The position numbers were made by a program, and so were the translations under genes. Source: Psychromonas aquimarina ATCC BAA-1526 (GTDB lineage: Bacteria > Pseudomonadota > Gammaproteobacteria > Enterobacterales > Psychromonadaceae). From it: a stretch of 38,342 nt of DNA. The notes below the pieces were generated by a model, which saw only the letters and a program-made list of their open reading frames with translations, made no database searches and was not told the origin of the DNA. Location of the stretch: contig NZ_AUAM01000042.1 of NCBI RefSeq assembly GCF_000428725.1, positions 1 through 38,342 of the forward strand, read 5' to 3'. Position 1 is the stretch's first letter, and each line of letters starts with the position of its first letter. Positions 15,077 through 23,129 of the stretch are shown one piece after another.

Positions 15077-16063
15077 ATGTCTGACTGCAATACTGAAGTC
15101 TGTAAATATGTAAACCATTTGGGAGAGCGCTGTTCTGCGCCGCTTCATTCTTCAGAATTTTGTTACTGGCATGACCATAGTATTGAAAAAACTGCGCCGG
15201 ACAGTGCGGAAAAACTAGAAAAATATGCGCGCAGCGGCGGCATGATGCACGGTATCTCCTTAAAAAATGCAAATTTAAAAAATCTTAATCTAGTACGCAG
15301 AGGTAAAAAGTACGGGTTTGATTTAACCGGTGCTGATCTGTACAGAGCAGACTTACAAGGAGCCCACCTTTTTAATATTGTTTTAATTCGCGGCAGTTTA
15401 ATGAAAGCGAATTTATCCCATGCCAATATTCACTGTGCACACCTTGAAGAGTGCAATTTACTCGGTGTTAAATTTAAGGACACAAAGATTGAGCATATAA
15501 AAACAGGCCACGAGATTATTCAGGAAACTCGTGCTCGAGAATTCGAAGAGCAGGGGGATCAGAAACAAGCAAATGATTATTATGAACAGGCCGAAGAGGT
15601 TTATCGTAATTTACGAAAAGCCAGTGAATCACAGGGGTTATTTACCTTAGCGGGACCGTATCTGCGTAAAGAGTTAACCATGCGCCGCTTCCAGGCGCCG
15701 CCTTACTCGGTTAAGCGCCTCTATTCAAAAGTTGTGGACCTCTTCTGCGGTTATGGTGAAGATCCTCTGCGAGTGGTGTTTTTCTCATTACTGCTGATTT
15801 TTATCAGCAGCCTTTTTTACTACTGTTTCGGTTTACGTTTCGCCGGCGAGTATCAGGTATTTTCTATACATACGAGTTTAGAGAAAAATATCATATTCTT
15901 CTTTGAATGCCTCTATTACAGCGTAGTGACTTTTACCACGCTGGGTTATGGCGACTTTATACCGGTTGGTTTGTCGAGGCTGGTGGCCGCTATAGAAGCC
16001 TTTACGGGGAGTTTTACTATCGCGCTGTTCGTGGTGGTTTTTGTTAAGAAAATGACCCGCTGA
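15077..16063 (+). CDS. Pentapeptide-repeat / two-TM potassium-channel fusion protein
   Basis: A 328-aa protein in three parts. Residues 9-32 hold a Cys/His cluster (Cys9, Cys19, Cys29, His32; C-x9-C-x9-C-x2-H) that could bind zinc. Residues ~59-130 are pentapeptide repeats of the A(D/N)L type (GADLYRADLQGAHL, KANLSHANI), expected to fold as a right-handed beta helix. After a charged coiled region, residues 232-252 and ~300-323 are membrane segments flanking a pore with selectivity filter TTLGYGD (287-293), the K+-channel signature. Gating by the cytoplasmic part is an inference. The start at 15077 is preferred because GAAGGGG is spaced 6 nt before it. Lies in the accessory patch between coaD and mutM. 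Confidence 0.8.
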   Translation: MSDCNTEVCKYVNHLGERCSAPLHSSEFCYWHDHSIEKTAPDSAEKLEKYARSGGMMHGISLKNANLKNLNLVRRGKKYGFDLTGADLYRADLQGAHLFNIVLIRGSLMKANLSHANIHCAHLEECNLLGVKFKDTKIEHIKTGHEIIQETRAREFEEQGDQKQANDYYEQAEEVYRNLRKASESQGLFTLAGPYLRKELTMRRFQAPPYSVKRLYSKVVDLFCGYGEDPLRVVFFSLLLIFISSLFYYCFGLRFAGEYQVFSIHTSLEKNIIFFFECLYYSVVTFTTLGYGDFIPVGLSRLVAAIEAFTGSFTIALFVVVFVKKMTR

Positions 16064-16281
16064 CGGGAGTCTTCATATTTCCACTTGCTAAAGGTATTGA
16101 TTGATCAAGAAAAACGTAAACGGAAATTTTCGCAGCCGCATTAGTTTGGTGTTCTAATGCATGAAATTTGTTGTGAAATTGAGAGGGCTCTTATTGCTCG
16201 TACCCACGTAGAGTGTGGACACGAGTAATAACTTGCATAACGGGTGTTATGGTAAATGCAGAAGCTTGATCGAGTTCTATT
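16064..16281. other. Hairpin-rich intergenic stretch
   Basis: No gene. Three stem-loops: 16138-16160 (GCATTAG/CTAATGC), 16191-16231 (TTATTGCTCGT/ACGAGTAATAA) and 16236-16251 (CATAAC/GTTATG). None has a clear T run. They lie between the 3' ends of two convergent genes and may be 3' stabilising or terminating structures, or remnants of repeats. Confidence 0.5.
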
Positions 16282-16614
16282 TTACATATCCATCCACATT
16301 CCAGCTCCTTTTGCCCATAGCTTAACCTTATTCCCATCACACATAAATTTGTGAGTCTTACCCATATCATTTAAATAGGTAACGATAATACTTCTTCCAT
16401 CGTTACCTATGTAATTTAAACGATCTTTATCGTACATAGTGTTTTCGTGAATACGATTCAAACAAGAATTAACCTCGCCCTGTGATATTTTAATAGAGGT
16501 ATCTGAAGTTTTAATAGATGTACCTGATCCTCTCGGTCCCATTATGCTAGGCAATATCACTGCCGATGCCATACCGATTACAAATATATAAAGAAGGAGC
16601 TTTCCTAGCGACAT
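16282..16614 (-). CDS. Small membrane-anchored extracytoplasmic protein, unknown
   Basis: Not recognised; 110 aa. An N-terminal hydrophobic segment (6-22) could be an uncleaved anchor or signal, followed by a Gly/Ser/Thr linker with a near duplication (TSIKTSD / TSIKIS) and a soluble domain with just two cysteines (Cys51, Cys92), suited to a periplasmic disulfide. Ribosome site AAAGGAAAT precedes the ATG. A perfect 30-nt palindrome lies about 50 nt upstream of the start. AT-rich composition and lack of conserved neighbours suggest an acquired gene. Confidence 0.6.
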   Translation of the reverse strand: MSLGKLLLYIFVIGMASAVILPSIMGPRGSGTSIKTSDTSIKISQGEVNSCLNRIHENTMYDKDRLNYIGNDGRSIIVTYLNDMGKTHKFMCDGNKVKLWAKGAGMWMDM

Positions 16615-16662
16615 GAAGTATTTCCTTTATCTAAAACTTAAGGCCTTGCTATTAGATTGCAA

Positions 16663-16692
16663 CTACCCTAATAAATTAATTTATTAGGGTAG
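16663..16692. promoter_or_regulatory. Perfect 30-nt palindrome
   Basis: CTACCCTAATAAA-TTAA-TTTATTAGGGTAG is an exact inverted repeat with 13-nt arms and a self-complementary centre, 50-80 nt upstream of the 110-aa gene. It could be an operator, a bidirectional terminator, or a cruciform-forming repeat. It has no T run. Confidence 0.7.
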
Positions 16693-16829
16693 CTTAAAAC
16701 GCAAAGCAAAAAAATTACAGGTGATTACACCAAGCATATTCACCAAATACCTATTATGTTAATTAGTGTTTTTTCTCGTATAAATGACGGTTTTATCACC
16801 AAACCAATGCGACTAAGTATCTCCCGTCC

Positions 16830-16868
16830 ATTTTTCTTGCTATGAACAACTGCTTTAGCAAGAAAAAT
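16830..16868. repeat. 12-bp stem hairpin
   Basis: Perfect arms ATTTTTCTTGCT / AGCAAGAAAAAT with a 15-nt loop. It is part of the hairpin cluster upstream of mutM's 3' end. Confidence 0.6.
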
Positions 16869-16982
16869 CATGGATGATTTTTCTAATCTCAGTCAGTACA
16901 GGGATGTAATGTCTGAGATGGTGCGTTTAGAAGCTGGTGGGCATGGCAAGATAAAAAAATGGCTCGGGCAGCCTTTCTTTTG

Positions 16983-17016
16983 GTTACTTTTCTTTGGCTG
17001 TTCAAAGAAAAGTAAC
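16983..17016. repeat. 14-bp stem hairpin repeat (KKSNTPSG-type)
   Basis: Perfect arms GTTACTTTTCTTTG / CAAAGAAAAGTAAC with loop GCTGTT, followed by ACGCCGTCAGGGCGG. From memory, similar hairpins with a Phe/Trp-rich pseudo-reading frame recur across gammaproteobacterial genomes as dispersed repeats; not verified here. The frame through it (16870-17085) overlaps the mutM stop and is not called as a gene. Confidence 0.6.
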
Positions 17017-17081
17017 ACGCCGTCAGGGCGGGATAGTGACGGTGAAAGTTACACCATCAGCTCACAGGCGACAGCTATAAC

Positions 17082-17894
17082 CTAACGCTGACACTTCGGG
17101 CAGTAAACACTGTTTCTTGCTGCTAATTTAACCGCTTTTAAAGGTGTCTGGCACTGCGGGCAGTTCTGGCCTGCTTTGCCGTAAATATGCAGCGTCTGCT
17201 GAAAATACCCCGGCTTGCCGTCACTTCCGACAAAATCCTTCAAGGTGGTGCCGCCCTGCTGTATTGCCTGCTGTAAAATCTCTTTAATCGTGTCAGCTAA
17301 TAACTGATAGCGTTTTTGTGAAATATTATCTGCTGCTCGGTTCGGATTAATACCACTCGTAAATAAAGCTTCTGTTGCATAAATATTTCCGACTCCGGTA
17401 ACGACCTTCTGATCCATGATGAACTGTTTTACCGGCAGTTTGCGCTTCTGCGCTGTCTGGTGCAGATACTTGCCGTTGAAATCCTCGCATAGAGGCTCCG
17501 GTCCTAATTTATTTAGTAAAGTTGATGACTCGGGATTCAGGCCAAGCCATAAAACTGCGCCGAAACGGCGCGGATCGGTAAAACGCAGTACCGTATTCTC
17601 AAAAATTAAATCTACATGATCGTGTTTTTGATGGGGGGTATTTAACGGGCAGATCCGTAAACTTCCTGACATACCTAGATGTATCAGCAGGGTGCCGCTG
17701 GAAAAATTAAGCAGCAGATATTTTGCGCGGCGGTCAATGGATATTAAAGGCGCGTTGTGCAGATGCTCAAACAGATCCTGCGGAATTTCCCAGCGCAGCT
17801 GTGTATGGCGAAGTATTACCTGCTTTACTTTTTTACCTGTCAGGTGTGGACTGATACCGCGGCGGCTGGTTTCAACCTCTGGTAATTCTGGCAT
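17082..17894 (-). CDS. mutM: Formamidopyrimidine-DNA glycosylase (Fpg)
   Basis: Base-excision repair enzyme removing 8-oxoguanine and formamidopyrimidines, with AP lyase activity. At 270 aa it has the family length. The N-terminal MPELPEVE gives catalytic Pro1 and Glu2 after Met removal; Lys57 (mature numbering) is present in RAKYLLL. The helix-two-turn-helix region includes NIYATEALF. The C-terminal zinc finger has four cysteines (CPQC ... CPKC). Upstream coaD and downstream rpmG-rpmB-radC match the E. coli neighbourhood, with two extra genes between mutM and rpmG. Confidence 0.97.
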   Translation of the reverse strand: MPELPEVETSRRGISPHLTGKKVKQVILRHTQLRWEIPQDLFEHLHNAPLISIDRRAKYLLLNFSSGTLLIHLGMSGSLRICPLNTPHQKHDHVDLIFENTVLRFTDPRRFGAVLWLGLNPESSTLLNKLGPEPLCEDFNGKYLHQTAQKRKLPVKQFIMDQKVVTGVGNIYATEALFTSGINPNRAADNISQKRYQLLADTIKEILQQAIQQGGTTLKDFVGSDGKPGYFQQTLHIYGKAGQNCPQCQTPLKAVKLAARNSVYCPKCQR

Positions 17895-17951
17895 AAATAT
17901 TCCCGGTTTAGTCTAATATGATTAAGTGTACTTTTTTCATAGGAAAAATCT

Positions 17952-18467
17952 ATGTTTGGACTGCCTACCTGGATGATTGTACTGACTGGTCTGGTTTTTA
18001 ATATATCTTCGGCTTTAGTGACACATTTTATTATTGACGGTAAAAGCAGTCAGCTCAATAGTTTAGCGTTGCAGATGTCGAATAACAGTAAAGAGATGGG
18101 ACTGCTTTGGTCGCAGATTGAAGGTATTGAACGTAAGAGGGAGACCTTGTATCTATTATTAAATCAGGGGAAGCTAAAAGAACCAATCGCACAGCAGTAT
18201 GCTCTGTTACTTGAGTCTTTTCTTCATCAGAAGGTGCCTGCTGCTCTGCTGCAGGATGTGCGCAGTCTGGATCTTATAATCAATGATTACCAGAATAATA
18301 TTAGGAACTCGATAGATAATAAGTATTTCTTGAATTTAGAGTTAATGGATCTGCAGCTGTATTTAAGAAAGGAGGTTTCTACGCTGCGTAACTGGTCAAT
18401 CTTTCTGCAGATGATCGGTTTATCTTTGATACTCGCGCGGGATTTAAGCAGAAAGCGGTTGAATTAA
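17952..18467 (+). CDS. Two-TM membrane protein with coiled middle, unknown
   Basis: Not recognised; 171 aa. A membrane segment at about 6-28, a long helical, heptad-like middle (30-140, Leu/Gln/Asn-rich) and a second hydrophobic segment near 147-163 followed by a basic tail (RDLSRKRLN). The middle would face one side of the membrane. Divergent from mutM with 57 nt between starts, and its stop overlaps that of the next minus-strand gene by 4 nt. No functional clue. Confidence 0.65.
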   Translation: MFGLPTWMIVLTGLVFNISSALVTHFIIDGKSSQLNSLALQMSNNSKEMGLLWSQIEGIERKRETLYLLLNQGKLKEPIAQQYALLLESFLHQKVPAALLQDVRSLDLIINDYQNNIRNSIDNKYFLNLELMDLQLYLRKEVSTLRNWSIFLQMIGLSLILARDLSRKRLN

Positions 18468-18913
18468 CGTCCTAGAAAAAGCGGCAGCTGCTCTGCTGCT
18501 AAAAATAGTGACGTGTCTGCATCACTCTGCAGAAGGTAATTATCACCATGCTGAAATAACTGCACGATGATCGGCTGCTCCTGATCTGCGCTGTAAATAA
18601 ATATGTTGTAGGGAGCACTGAGATCGGTCACCGCAGGTTGAGTTTCTAATTTTACGCTCTGCCAGTTCTGTACCAGCAAGGCCAGCTGCTGTTCTGATAA
18701 TCCTAAACTCGGCTCGCTTAACCAGCTTCTACCGTCTCGTTTAATCCTGAAGTCCGGGGTTTTAATCTCAACTATCATTAACTGTTTGTCGATCACTGTC
18801 CGCTGCTGGACTTTAGGCGAGAGAGTTAATTTATGACTGAAGTTGAAAATAAAAATAATAAGCAGCACACCAAAGATCAGAACATTATTCCAGCCTTTCT
18901 TGGATAAGCGCAT
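18464..18913 (-). CDS. Single-TM anchored protein, unknown
   Basis: Not recognised; 149 aa. Basic N-terminus (MRLSKKGW), one membrane segment (10-25), then about 120 residues with a beta-rich, soluble character (KRDGRSWLSEPSLGLSEQQL; NIFIYSADQEQPIIVQLF), predicted extracytoplasmic. It lies just downstream of rpmG beyond the rpmB-rpmG terminator at 18946, so it needs its own promoter or read-through. Ends in a 4-nt overlap with the convergent 171-aa gene. Confidence 0.65.
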   Translation of the reverse strand: MRLSKKGWNNVLIFGVLLIIFIFNFSHKLTLSPKVQQRTVIDKQLMIVEIKTPDFRIKRDGRSWLSEPSLGLSEQQLALLVQNWQSVKLETQPAVTDLSAPYNIFIYSADQEQPIIVQLFQHGDNYLLQSDADTSLFLAAEQLPLFLGR

Positions 18914-18945
18914 TTTGATTCTCCCTGATTACTTTTCTTCAGACA

Positions 18946-18975
18946 TAAAAAAACCCAGTATAAACTGGGTTTTTG
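18946..18975 (-). terminator. Terminator of rpmB-rpmG
   Basis: Stem AAACCCAGT / ACTGGGTTT with a short loop, followed by seven T on the minus strand, 17 nt after the rpmG stop. Confidence 0.9.
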
Positions 18976-18991
18976 TCAGGTTAAATCAAAA

Positions 18992-19147
18992 TTACTTGAT
19001 TTTGCCTTCTTTGTACATAACGTGCTTACGTACAACAGGATCAAACTTTTTGATCTCAAATTTTTCAGGCATAGTCTTTTTATTTTTATCAGTAGTGTAA
19101 AAATGGCCAGTACCAGCACTTGAATTTAAACGAATTTTATCACGCAT
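18992..19147 (-). CDS. rpmG: Ribosomal protein L33 (bL33)
   Basis: A 51-aa protein, shorter than most gene-caller cutoffs. It reads [20 protein letters not shown] and continues through [14 protein letters not shown] to YKEGKIK, the L33 sequence. There are no zinc-binding cysteine pairs, so it is the zinc-independent form. It follows rpmB by 11 nt, and TTAAGGAGCTTAAAA provides the ribosome site. Large-subunit protein near the E site; operon rpmB-rpmG as in E. coli. Confidence 0.95.
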   Translation of the reverse strand: MRDKIRLNSSAGTGHFYTTDKNKKTMPEKFEIKKFDPVVRKHVMYKEGKIK

Positions 19148-19158
19148 TTTTAAGCTCC

Positions 19159-19395
19159 TTAAACTTTTTCACCATTGGCACGGATATCAGCTAATACTGC
19201 ATCAATACCTTTTTTATCGATGATACGCATACCCTTAGTAGTTAGGCGTAGTTTTACAAAACGGTTCTCACTCTCAACCCAGAAACGATGTGTCTGCAGG
19301 TTAGGTAAAAAACGACGTCGTGTGCGGTTCTTTGCGTGTGATACATTGTTACCAGTAGCTGGACGCTTACCTGTAACTTGACATACTCTAGACAT
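19159..19395 (-). CDS. rpmB: Ribosomal protein L28 (bL28)
   Basis: Large-subunit ribosomal protein of 78 aa. The start is set at 19395, where [20 protein letters not shown] matches the family N-terminus and GGAG lies 9 nt upstream; the frame stays open to 19464 but the extra 23 residues are not L28-like. First gene of rpmB-rpmG, driven by the promoter at 19482-19510. Confidence 0.96.
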   Translation of the reverse strand: MSRVCQVTGKRPATGNNVSHAKNRTRRRFLPNLQTHRFWVESENRFVKLRLTTKGMRIIDKKGIDAVLADIRANGEKV

Positions 19396-19481
19396 GTCGA
19401 AATTCTCCAAAATAATTGTTTTACTCGAGCAAAATAGTCGAACACCTTTTTTAGCCGTCGCCAAAGGCGTCGAGGGCGCAT

Positions 19482-19510
19482 TTTATACATGATTGAGTGT
19501 GAAAGATCAA
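19482..19510 (-). promoter_or_regulatory. Sigma-70 promoter of rpmB-rpmG
   Basis: On the minus strand TTGATC, 17 nt, TATAAA, then ATGCGCCC. Spacing is ideal and the GC-rich discriminator is what growth-rate/stringently controlled ribosomal promoters show. It lies just past the radC stop, so ribosomal genes have their own start. The leader carries an imperfect GACGCC-TTT-GGCGAC stem. Confidence 0.8.
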
Positions 19511-19530
19511 CAAAACTCTGATGTTTTGCA

Positions 19531-20208
19531 TTAAATCCACCCATTTTCTGCAAAAGATGTACATTTTGTGTCCCCTATAATGAAATGATCCAAAACGCGC
19601 ACGTCGATCAAATGCATTGCAGAAATGATTTTCTCGGTGATTTTTTTATCGGCAATACTGGCGGTCGGATCGCCGGAAGGGTGATTATGCACCAGAATAA
19701 TTGCCGCTGCATTTTCAGATAAGACTTTCTGCGCGATAACTCTCGGGTGAACCGCTGCGCTGTCGATTGAACCAAAGAAAAATTCATGAAAGCGGATCAC
19801 TCTATGCTGCGTATCTAATAAAAGAGCCGCAAATACTTCATAGGGCAGGTTATGCATCTGTGCACTTAAAAAGGCTTTGGTCTGCGCTGCACTGGTTAAT
19901 GCTTCTCCTCTTTTTATAGGCTCTTGTAAATAACGGCGCGACATTTCCAGCACTGCCTGCAGCTGCACGTATTTTGCCTGCCCTAAACCTTTCTTAGTGC
20001 AAAACTCATTTTCTGAGGCCGCGAACAGTGCATGCAATGAACCGAATTCACTAATCAGCTGTCTTGCCAGCGACACGACATCTAAGCCTTTACAGCCGGT
20101 ACGTAAAAATATTGCTAATAACTCGGCATCGGAGAGTGTACTGCTGCCCTGCCTTAATAATTTCTCTCGAGGTCTTTCCTGATCCGGCCAGTCTTTCAGT
20201 TTTGTCAT
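19531..20208 (-). CDS. radC: RadC-family MPN (JAMM) protein
   Basis: Conserved protein of uncertain role; the historical link to DNA repair is not established. At 225 aa it has an N-terminal region with a helix-hairpin-helix (FGSLHALF...KKGLGQAKYVQL, 55-83) and a C-terminal MPN domain with the JAMM metalloprotease-like motif HNHPSGD at 174-180. Divergent from coaBC; between the two starts lies the second MITE-like element. Confidence 0.92.
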   Translation of the reverse strand: MTKLKDWPDQERPREKLLRQGSSTLSDAELLAIFLRTGCKGLDVVSLARQLISEFGSLHALFAASENEFCTKKGLGQAKYVQLQAVLEMSRRYLQEPIKRGEALTSAAQTKAFLSAQMHNLPYEVFAALLLDTQHRVIRFHEFFFGSIDSAAVHPRVIAQKVLSENAAAIILVHNHPSGDPTASIADKKITEKIISAMHLIDVRVLDHFIIGDTKCTSFAENGWI

Positions 20209-20244
20209 GAATTTACCGCCTTAAGTTAGATCAAATTGTTATTA

Positions 20245-20505
20245 TACCCGTTACCAATCAAGCTGCATTTATCAGTCGCTAGCTCGGACACCAAGGCAAG
20301 GCGTAACATGATGACAATGGCTATCCCTTATCGAATGTTACAACGTAGTATTGATTTTCGAGCTAGCGACCCACGGGGCAAGCCGTGAGGCATCCATTTT
20401 CGTTGTTGTGAAGTTTCGATTTAACCCGTTAGATCTTCAGCTTCACGCCTAGAAACTGTTCACCTCCCGACTTGCTGATTTTTGCATATTGAATGATAAC
20501 GGGTA
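20245..20505. mobile_element. MITE-like element, copy B (261 bp)
   Basis: Same terminal repeats as copy A (TACCCGTTACCAATCA at left; right end reverse complement TACCCGTTATCATTCAATAT), with TA on both sides (20243-20244, 20506-20507). Interior blocks are shared with copy A, such as CCCACGGGGCAAGCC, CGTTGTTGTGAAG and TTTAACCCGTTAGATCTTCA. The extra internal segment of copy A is absent. No coding capacity. It lies between divergent radC and coaBC, 15 bp from the coaBC -35. Confidence 0.8.
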
Positions 20506-20520
20506 TAAATCTAGACGATT

Positions 20521-20550
20521 TTGTCACACCCTGCCTGCTGGATTTATGTT
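20521..20550 (+). promoter_or_regulatory. Putative coaBC promoter
   Basis: TTGTCA (20521-20526), 18 nt, TATGTT (20545-20550). The -35 is 5/6 and the -10 4/6 of consensus. It lies directly beside the right end of the MITE-like element. Confidence 0.5.
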
Positions 20551-20593
20551 ATTGTAGCCGTCTTTTTTGACTTCTTTTATTGAGACTTCTTTT

Positions 20594-21820
20594 ATGCCGT
20601 CAACCTTAGCACTTAGTGGAAAAAATATTTTATTAGGTATTTCTGGAGGCATTGCCGCTTATAAATGCGCAGAATTAACCCGCCGTTTAAAAGAGCAGGG
20701 GGCTGATGTACGCATTGTTATGACAGCTTCTGCTAAAGAGTTTATTACCCCTTTAACCATGCAGGCTGTATCTGGACATGCCATTGCTGACGATCTGCTG
20801 GATCCTAATGCAGAGGCCGGCATGGGACATATCGAACTGGCTAAGTGGGCAGACCTGGTTCTGCTGGCTCCGGCAACAGCAAACTTAATTGCACGTTTAA
20901 GAGCCGGTATGGCCGACGAGCTGCTAACAACATTATGTTTAGCCACACCTGCGCCGATTGCTGTTTCTCCTGCAATGAATATGGAGATGTACTTAGCCGC
21001 CGCAACGCAGGAAAATATCAGCGTATTAGCACAGCGGGGTATGATGATCTGGGGGCCGGGGCAAGGCGCTCAGGCATGCGGTGATGTAGGACCCGGCCGT
21101 ATGCTGGAACCTGCGGATTTAGTGGAGCGAGTTATTGACTTTCTAGACAATAAAGAAGCGCCTTTTGCCGGTGTTAATATCACTATTACAGCAGGGCCGA
21201 CACAGGAAGCGTTAGATCCTGTTCGTTATATTAGTAATTACAGTTCCGGAAAAATGGGCTTTTCACTGGCTGAAGCTGCTCAAAAGATGGGGGCAAATGT
21301 CTCGCTGATCAGCGGTCCGGTTAATTTAACGACACCTGCGCATGTAAAGCGTATCGATGTAAAAAGTGCATTAGAGATGCATCAGGCAAGTTTAACTGAT
21401 TTAAACAGCTGTGATATTTTTATTGCCTGTGCGGCTGTCGCTGACTACCGTCCAGAAACTGCCGCCTCCCATAAAATGAAAAAACAGCCGGACATTGATG
21501 ATTTAACCATCAGGCTGGTAAAAAATCCGGATATTATTGCTGATGTTGCCGCAGATGAAAATCGTCCCTTTTGTGTTGGTTTTGCCGCCGAAACGCAGGA
21601 TGTTGAACATTATGCTTTAGATAAATTACAGCGTAAAAATTTAGATTTGATTGCCGCTAATGATGTTGCTAAAGCCGGACAGGGGTTCAATAGTGAAAAA
21701 AATGCATTAAGTGTATTTTCTGCTTCGGGAAGATTTGATATAACTCTCGCCGATAAAAAAGCAGTGGCCCGTCAGTTACTTGAAATTATTTATCAGCAGT
21801 ATGGCGTAGTAAACCTCTGA
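20594..21820 (+). CDS. coaBC: Bifunctional phosphopantothenoylcysteine decarboxylase/synthetase
   Basis: Two CoA steps in one protein of 408 aa. The CoaC half (about 1-185) is an FMN decarboxylase with GGIAAYK, active His79, PAMN (126-129) and Cys162 in [10 protein letters not shown]. The CoaB half couples phosphopantothenate to cysteine, with GPTQE...[13 protein letters not shown] (201-221) and the KMKK lysines (294-297). The ATG at 20594 ([15 protein letters not shown]) is preferred; a TTG at 20567 only adds nine residues. Its 3' end is partly repeated downstream. Followed by dut and slmA as in E. coli. Confidence 0.95.
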   Translation: MPSTLALSGKNILLGISGGIAAYKCAELTRRLKEQGADVRIVMTASAKEFITPLTMQAVSGHAIADDLLDPNAEAGMGHIELAKWADLVLLAPATANLIARLRAGMADELLTTLCLATPAPIAVSPAMNMEMYLAAATQENISVLAQRGMMIWGPGQGAQACGDVGPGRMLEPADLVERVIDFLDNKEAPFAGVNITITAGPTQEALDPVRYISNYSSGKMGFSLAEAAQKMGANVSLISGPVNLTTPAHVKRIDVKSALEMHQASLTDLNSCDIFIACAAVADYRPETAASHKMKKQPDIDDLTIRLVKNPDIIADVAADENRPFCVGFAAETQDVEHYALDKLQRKNLDLIAANDVAKAGQGFNSEKNALSVFSASGRFDITLADKKAVARQLLEIIYQQYGVVNL

Positions 21821-21935
21821 GCTAATACTTGAAAGTATTAGCTCAGCAGTATGGTGTAGTAAACCTCTGTACTTAATAGTTGAACTTGTTTATCAGCTTA
21901 AACAGACGTACTTGAACTTATTTATCAGCAGTATG
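21788..21935 (+). repeat. Decaying tandem copies of the coaBC 3' end
   Basis: CAGCAGTATGGCGTAGTAAACC (21794-21815, continuing to CTCTG) recurs exactly 50 bp later with one mismatch (21844-21869), and ATTTATCAGCAGTATG recurs at 21920. A 12-bp perfect hairpin (CTGAGCTAATAC/GTATTAGCTCAG, 21817-21846) spans the junction, including the coaBC stop. Confidence 0.8.
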
Positions 21936-21975
21936 CTGTATTTTACACTCATTTATAAAACAATGGATTATAAAG

Positions 21976-22431
21976 ATGAAACAAATCGAACTTAAAATTC
22001 TTGACCCGCGTATTGGTAAAGAGTTTCCTCTTCCTGAACATGCCACTGCGGGTTCAGCTGGAATGGATTTACGTGCATGTATTGACCAGCCTATGGTTAT
22101 ACAACCTGGCGAAACGCAGCTTATTCCTACAGGTATTGCTATTCATATTGCTGATCCGAAATTAGCCGCCACTATTTTACCCCGTTCAGGCCTTGGTCAT
22201 AAACATGGTATCGTATTAGGCAACCTGGTGGGTTTAATTGATTCCGATTATCAAGGACCGTTAATGGTGTCCTGCTGGAACCGCAGCCAGGAAAGTTTCA
22301 CTTTACAGGCCGGCGAGCGTTTAGCACAGCTGGTTTTCCTGCCCGTGGTACAGGCCAGTTTTGAAATTGTAGAAAGCTTTGACAGTTCTGAGCGTGGTGA
22401 AGGCGGTTTCGGTCACTCTGGAAAGCATTAA
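21976..22431 (+). CDS. dut: dUTP diphosphatase
   Basis: Hydrolyses dUTP to dUMP, keeping uracil out of DNA and feeding dTMP synthesis. At 151 aa all five trimeric dUTPase motifs are seen: GSAGMDLRA (I), PRSGLGHK (II), [13 protein letters not shown] (III), ERLAQLVF (IV) and the C-terminal Gly-rich [10 protein letters not shown] (V). It follows coaBC and precedes slmA as in E. coli. Confidence 0.97.
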   Translation: MKQIELKILDPRIGKEFPLPEHATAGSAGMDLRACIDQPMVIQPGETQLIPTGIAIHIADPKLAATILPRSGLGHKHGIVLGNLVGLIDSDYQGPLMVSCWNRSQESFTLQAGERLAQLVFLPVVQASFEIVESFDSSERGEGGFGHSGKH

Positions 22432-22507
22432 TTTAGTTTTTCAATAAATTTTAGTTTTTCGGGTAAGCGTTAATATTAGAATAATTTAGCAAAGGAAACT
22501 GTTAGCA

Positions 22508-23110
22508 ATGGTTACACAAACAACCAAAAAGAAAGTGAACCGCAAGGAAGATATTTTACGTGCATTAGCTGTGATGCTTGAAGGAAAACCAGGGCAGCGC
22601 ATTACCACGGCAAAACTTGCAGCTGAAGTCGGGGTTTCTGAGGCCGCTTTATATCGTCACTTTCCAAGTAAAGCACGTATGTTTGAAGGATTAATTGATT
22701 TTATTGAAAGTACTATTTTCACTCAAATTAATTTAATTAAAGAGCAGCAGAAGCAGACTCTGACACGTATTGAACATCTGCTGCATTTTTTACTCGGATT
22801 TGCCGAGCAGAACCCGGGTATTACCCGAATTCTAACGGGTGATGCTTTATTAGGTGAGAATGAGCGTCTACAGTTACGTATTGAACATATCTTTTCTAAG
22901 CTGGAATCACAGGTTAAGCAGGTTTTAAGAGAAAAGCCTATGCTGGACGGCGCTAAGCTGCATATTGATGAAGCTGTGGCTGCTAATATACTGCTTGCCT
23001 ATGTTGAAGGACGGATGAGCCAGTTTGTGCGCAGTCAGTTTAAACAAAAACCAACCCAGAACTTTAAGGTGCAGTGGTCATTTTTTTATAACCAGCTTAA
23101 TCAGAATTAA
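22508..23110 (+). CDS. slmA: SlmA, nucleoid occlusion factor
   Basis: TetR-family DNA-binding protein that, bound to chromosomal SBS sites, antagonises FtsZ rings over the nucleoid. At 200 aa the N-terminal helix-turn-helix is clear ([20 protein letters not shown], about 37-56, then FPSK) and the rest is a helical dimerisation domain. The identification rests on family likeness and the coaBC-dut-slmA order. Ribosome site AAGGAAAC, 10 nt upstream. Confidence 0.92.
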   Translation: MVTQTTKKKVNRKEDILRALAVMLEGKPGQRITTAKLAAEVGVSEAALYRHFPSKARMFEGLIDFIESTIFTQINLIKEQQKQTLTRIEHLLHFLLGFAEQNPGITRILTGDALLGENERLQLRIEHIFSKLESQVKQVLREKPMLDGAKLHIDEAVAANILLAYVEGRMSQFVRSQFKQKPTQNFKVQWSFFYNQLNQN

Positions 23111-23129
23111 TAATTAGGGAGATTTTATT

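Noticed and set aside
16191..16251. Integron attC-like site
   Set aside because: The hairpins lack the paired RYYYAAC/GTTRRRY core sites and there is no cassette structure.
16870..17085. 71-aa frame ending in the mutM stop
   Set aside because: Most of it is a hairpin repeat; no ribosome site is visible since the upstream DNA is itself a 12-bp stem. Reported as repeat instead.
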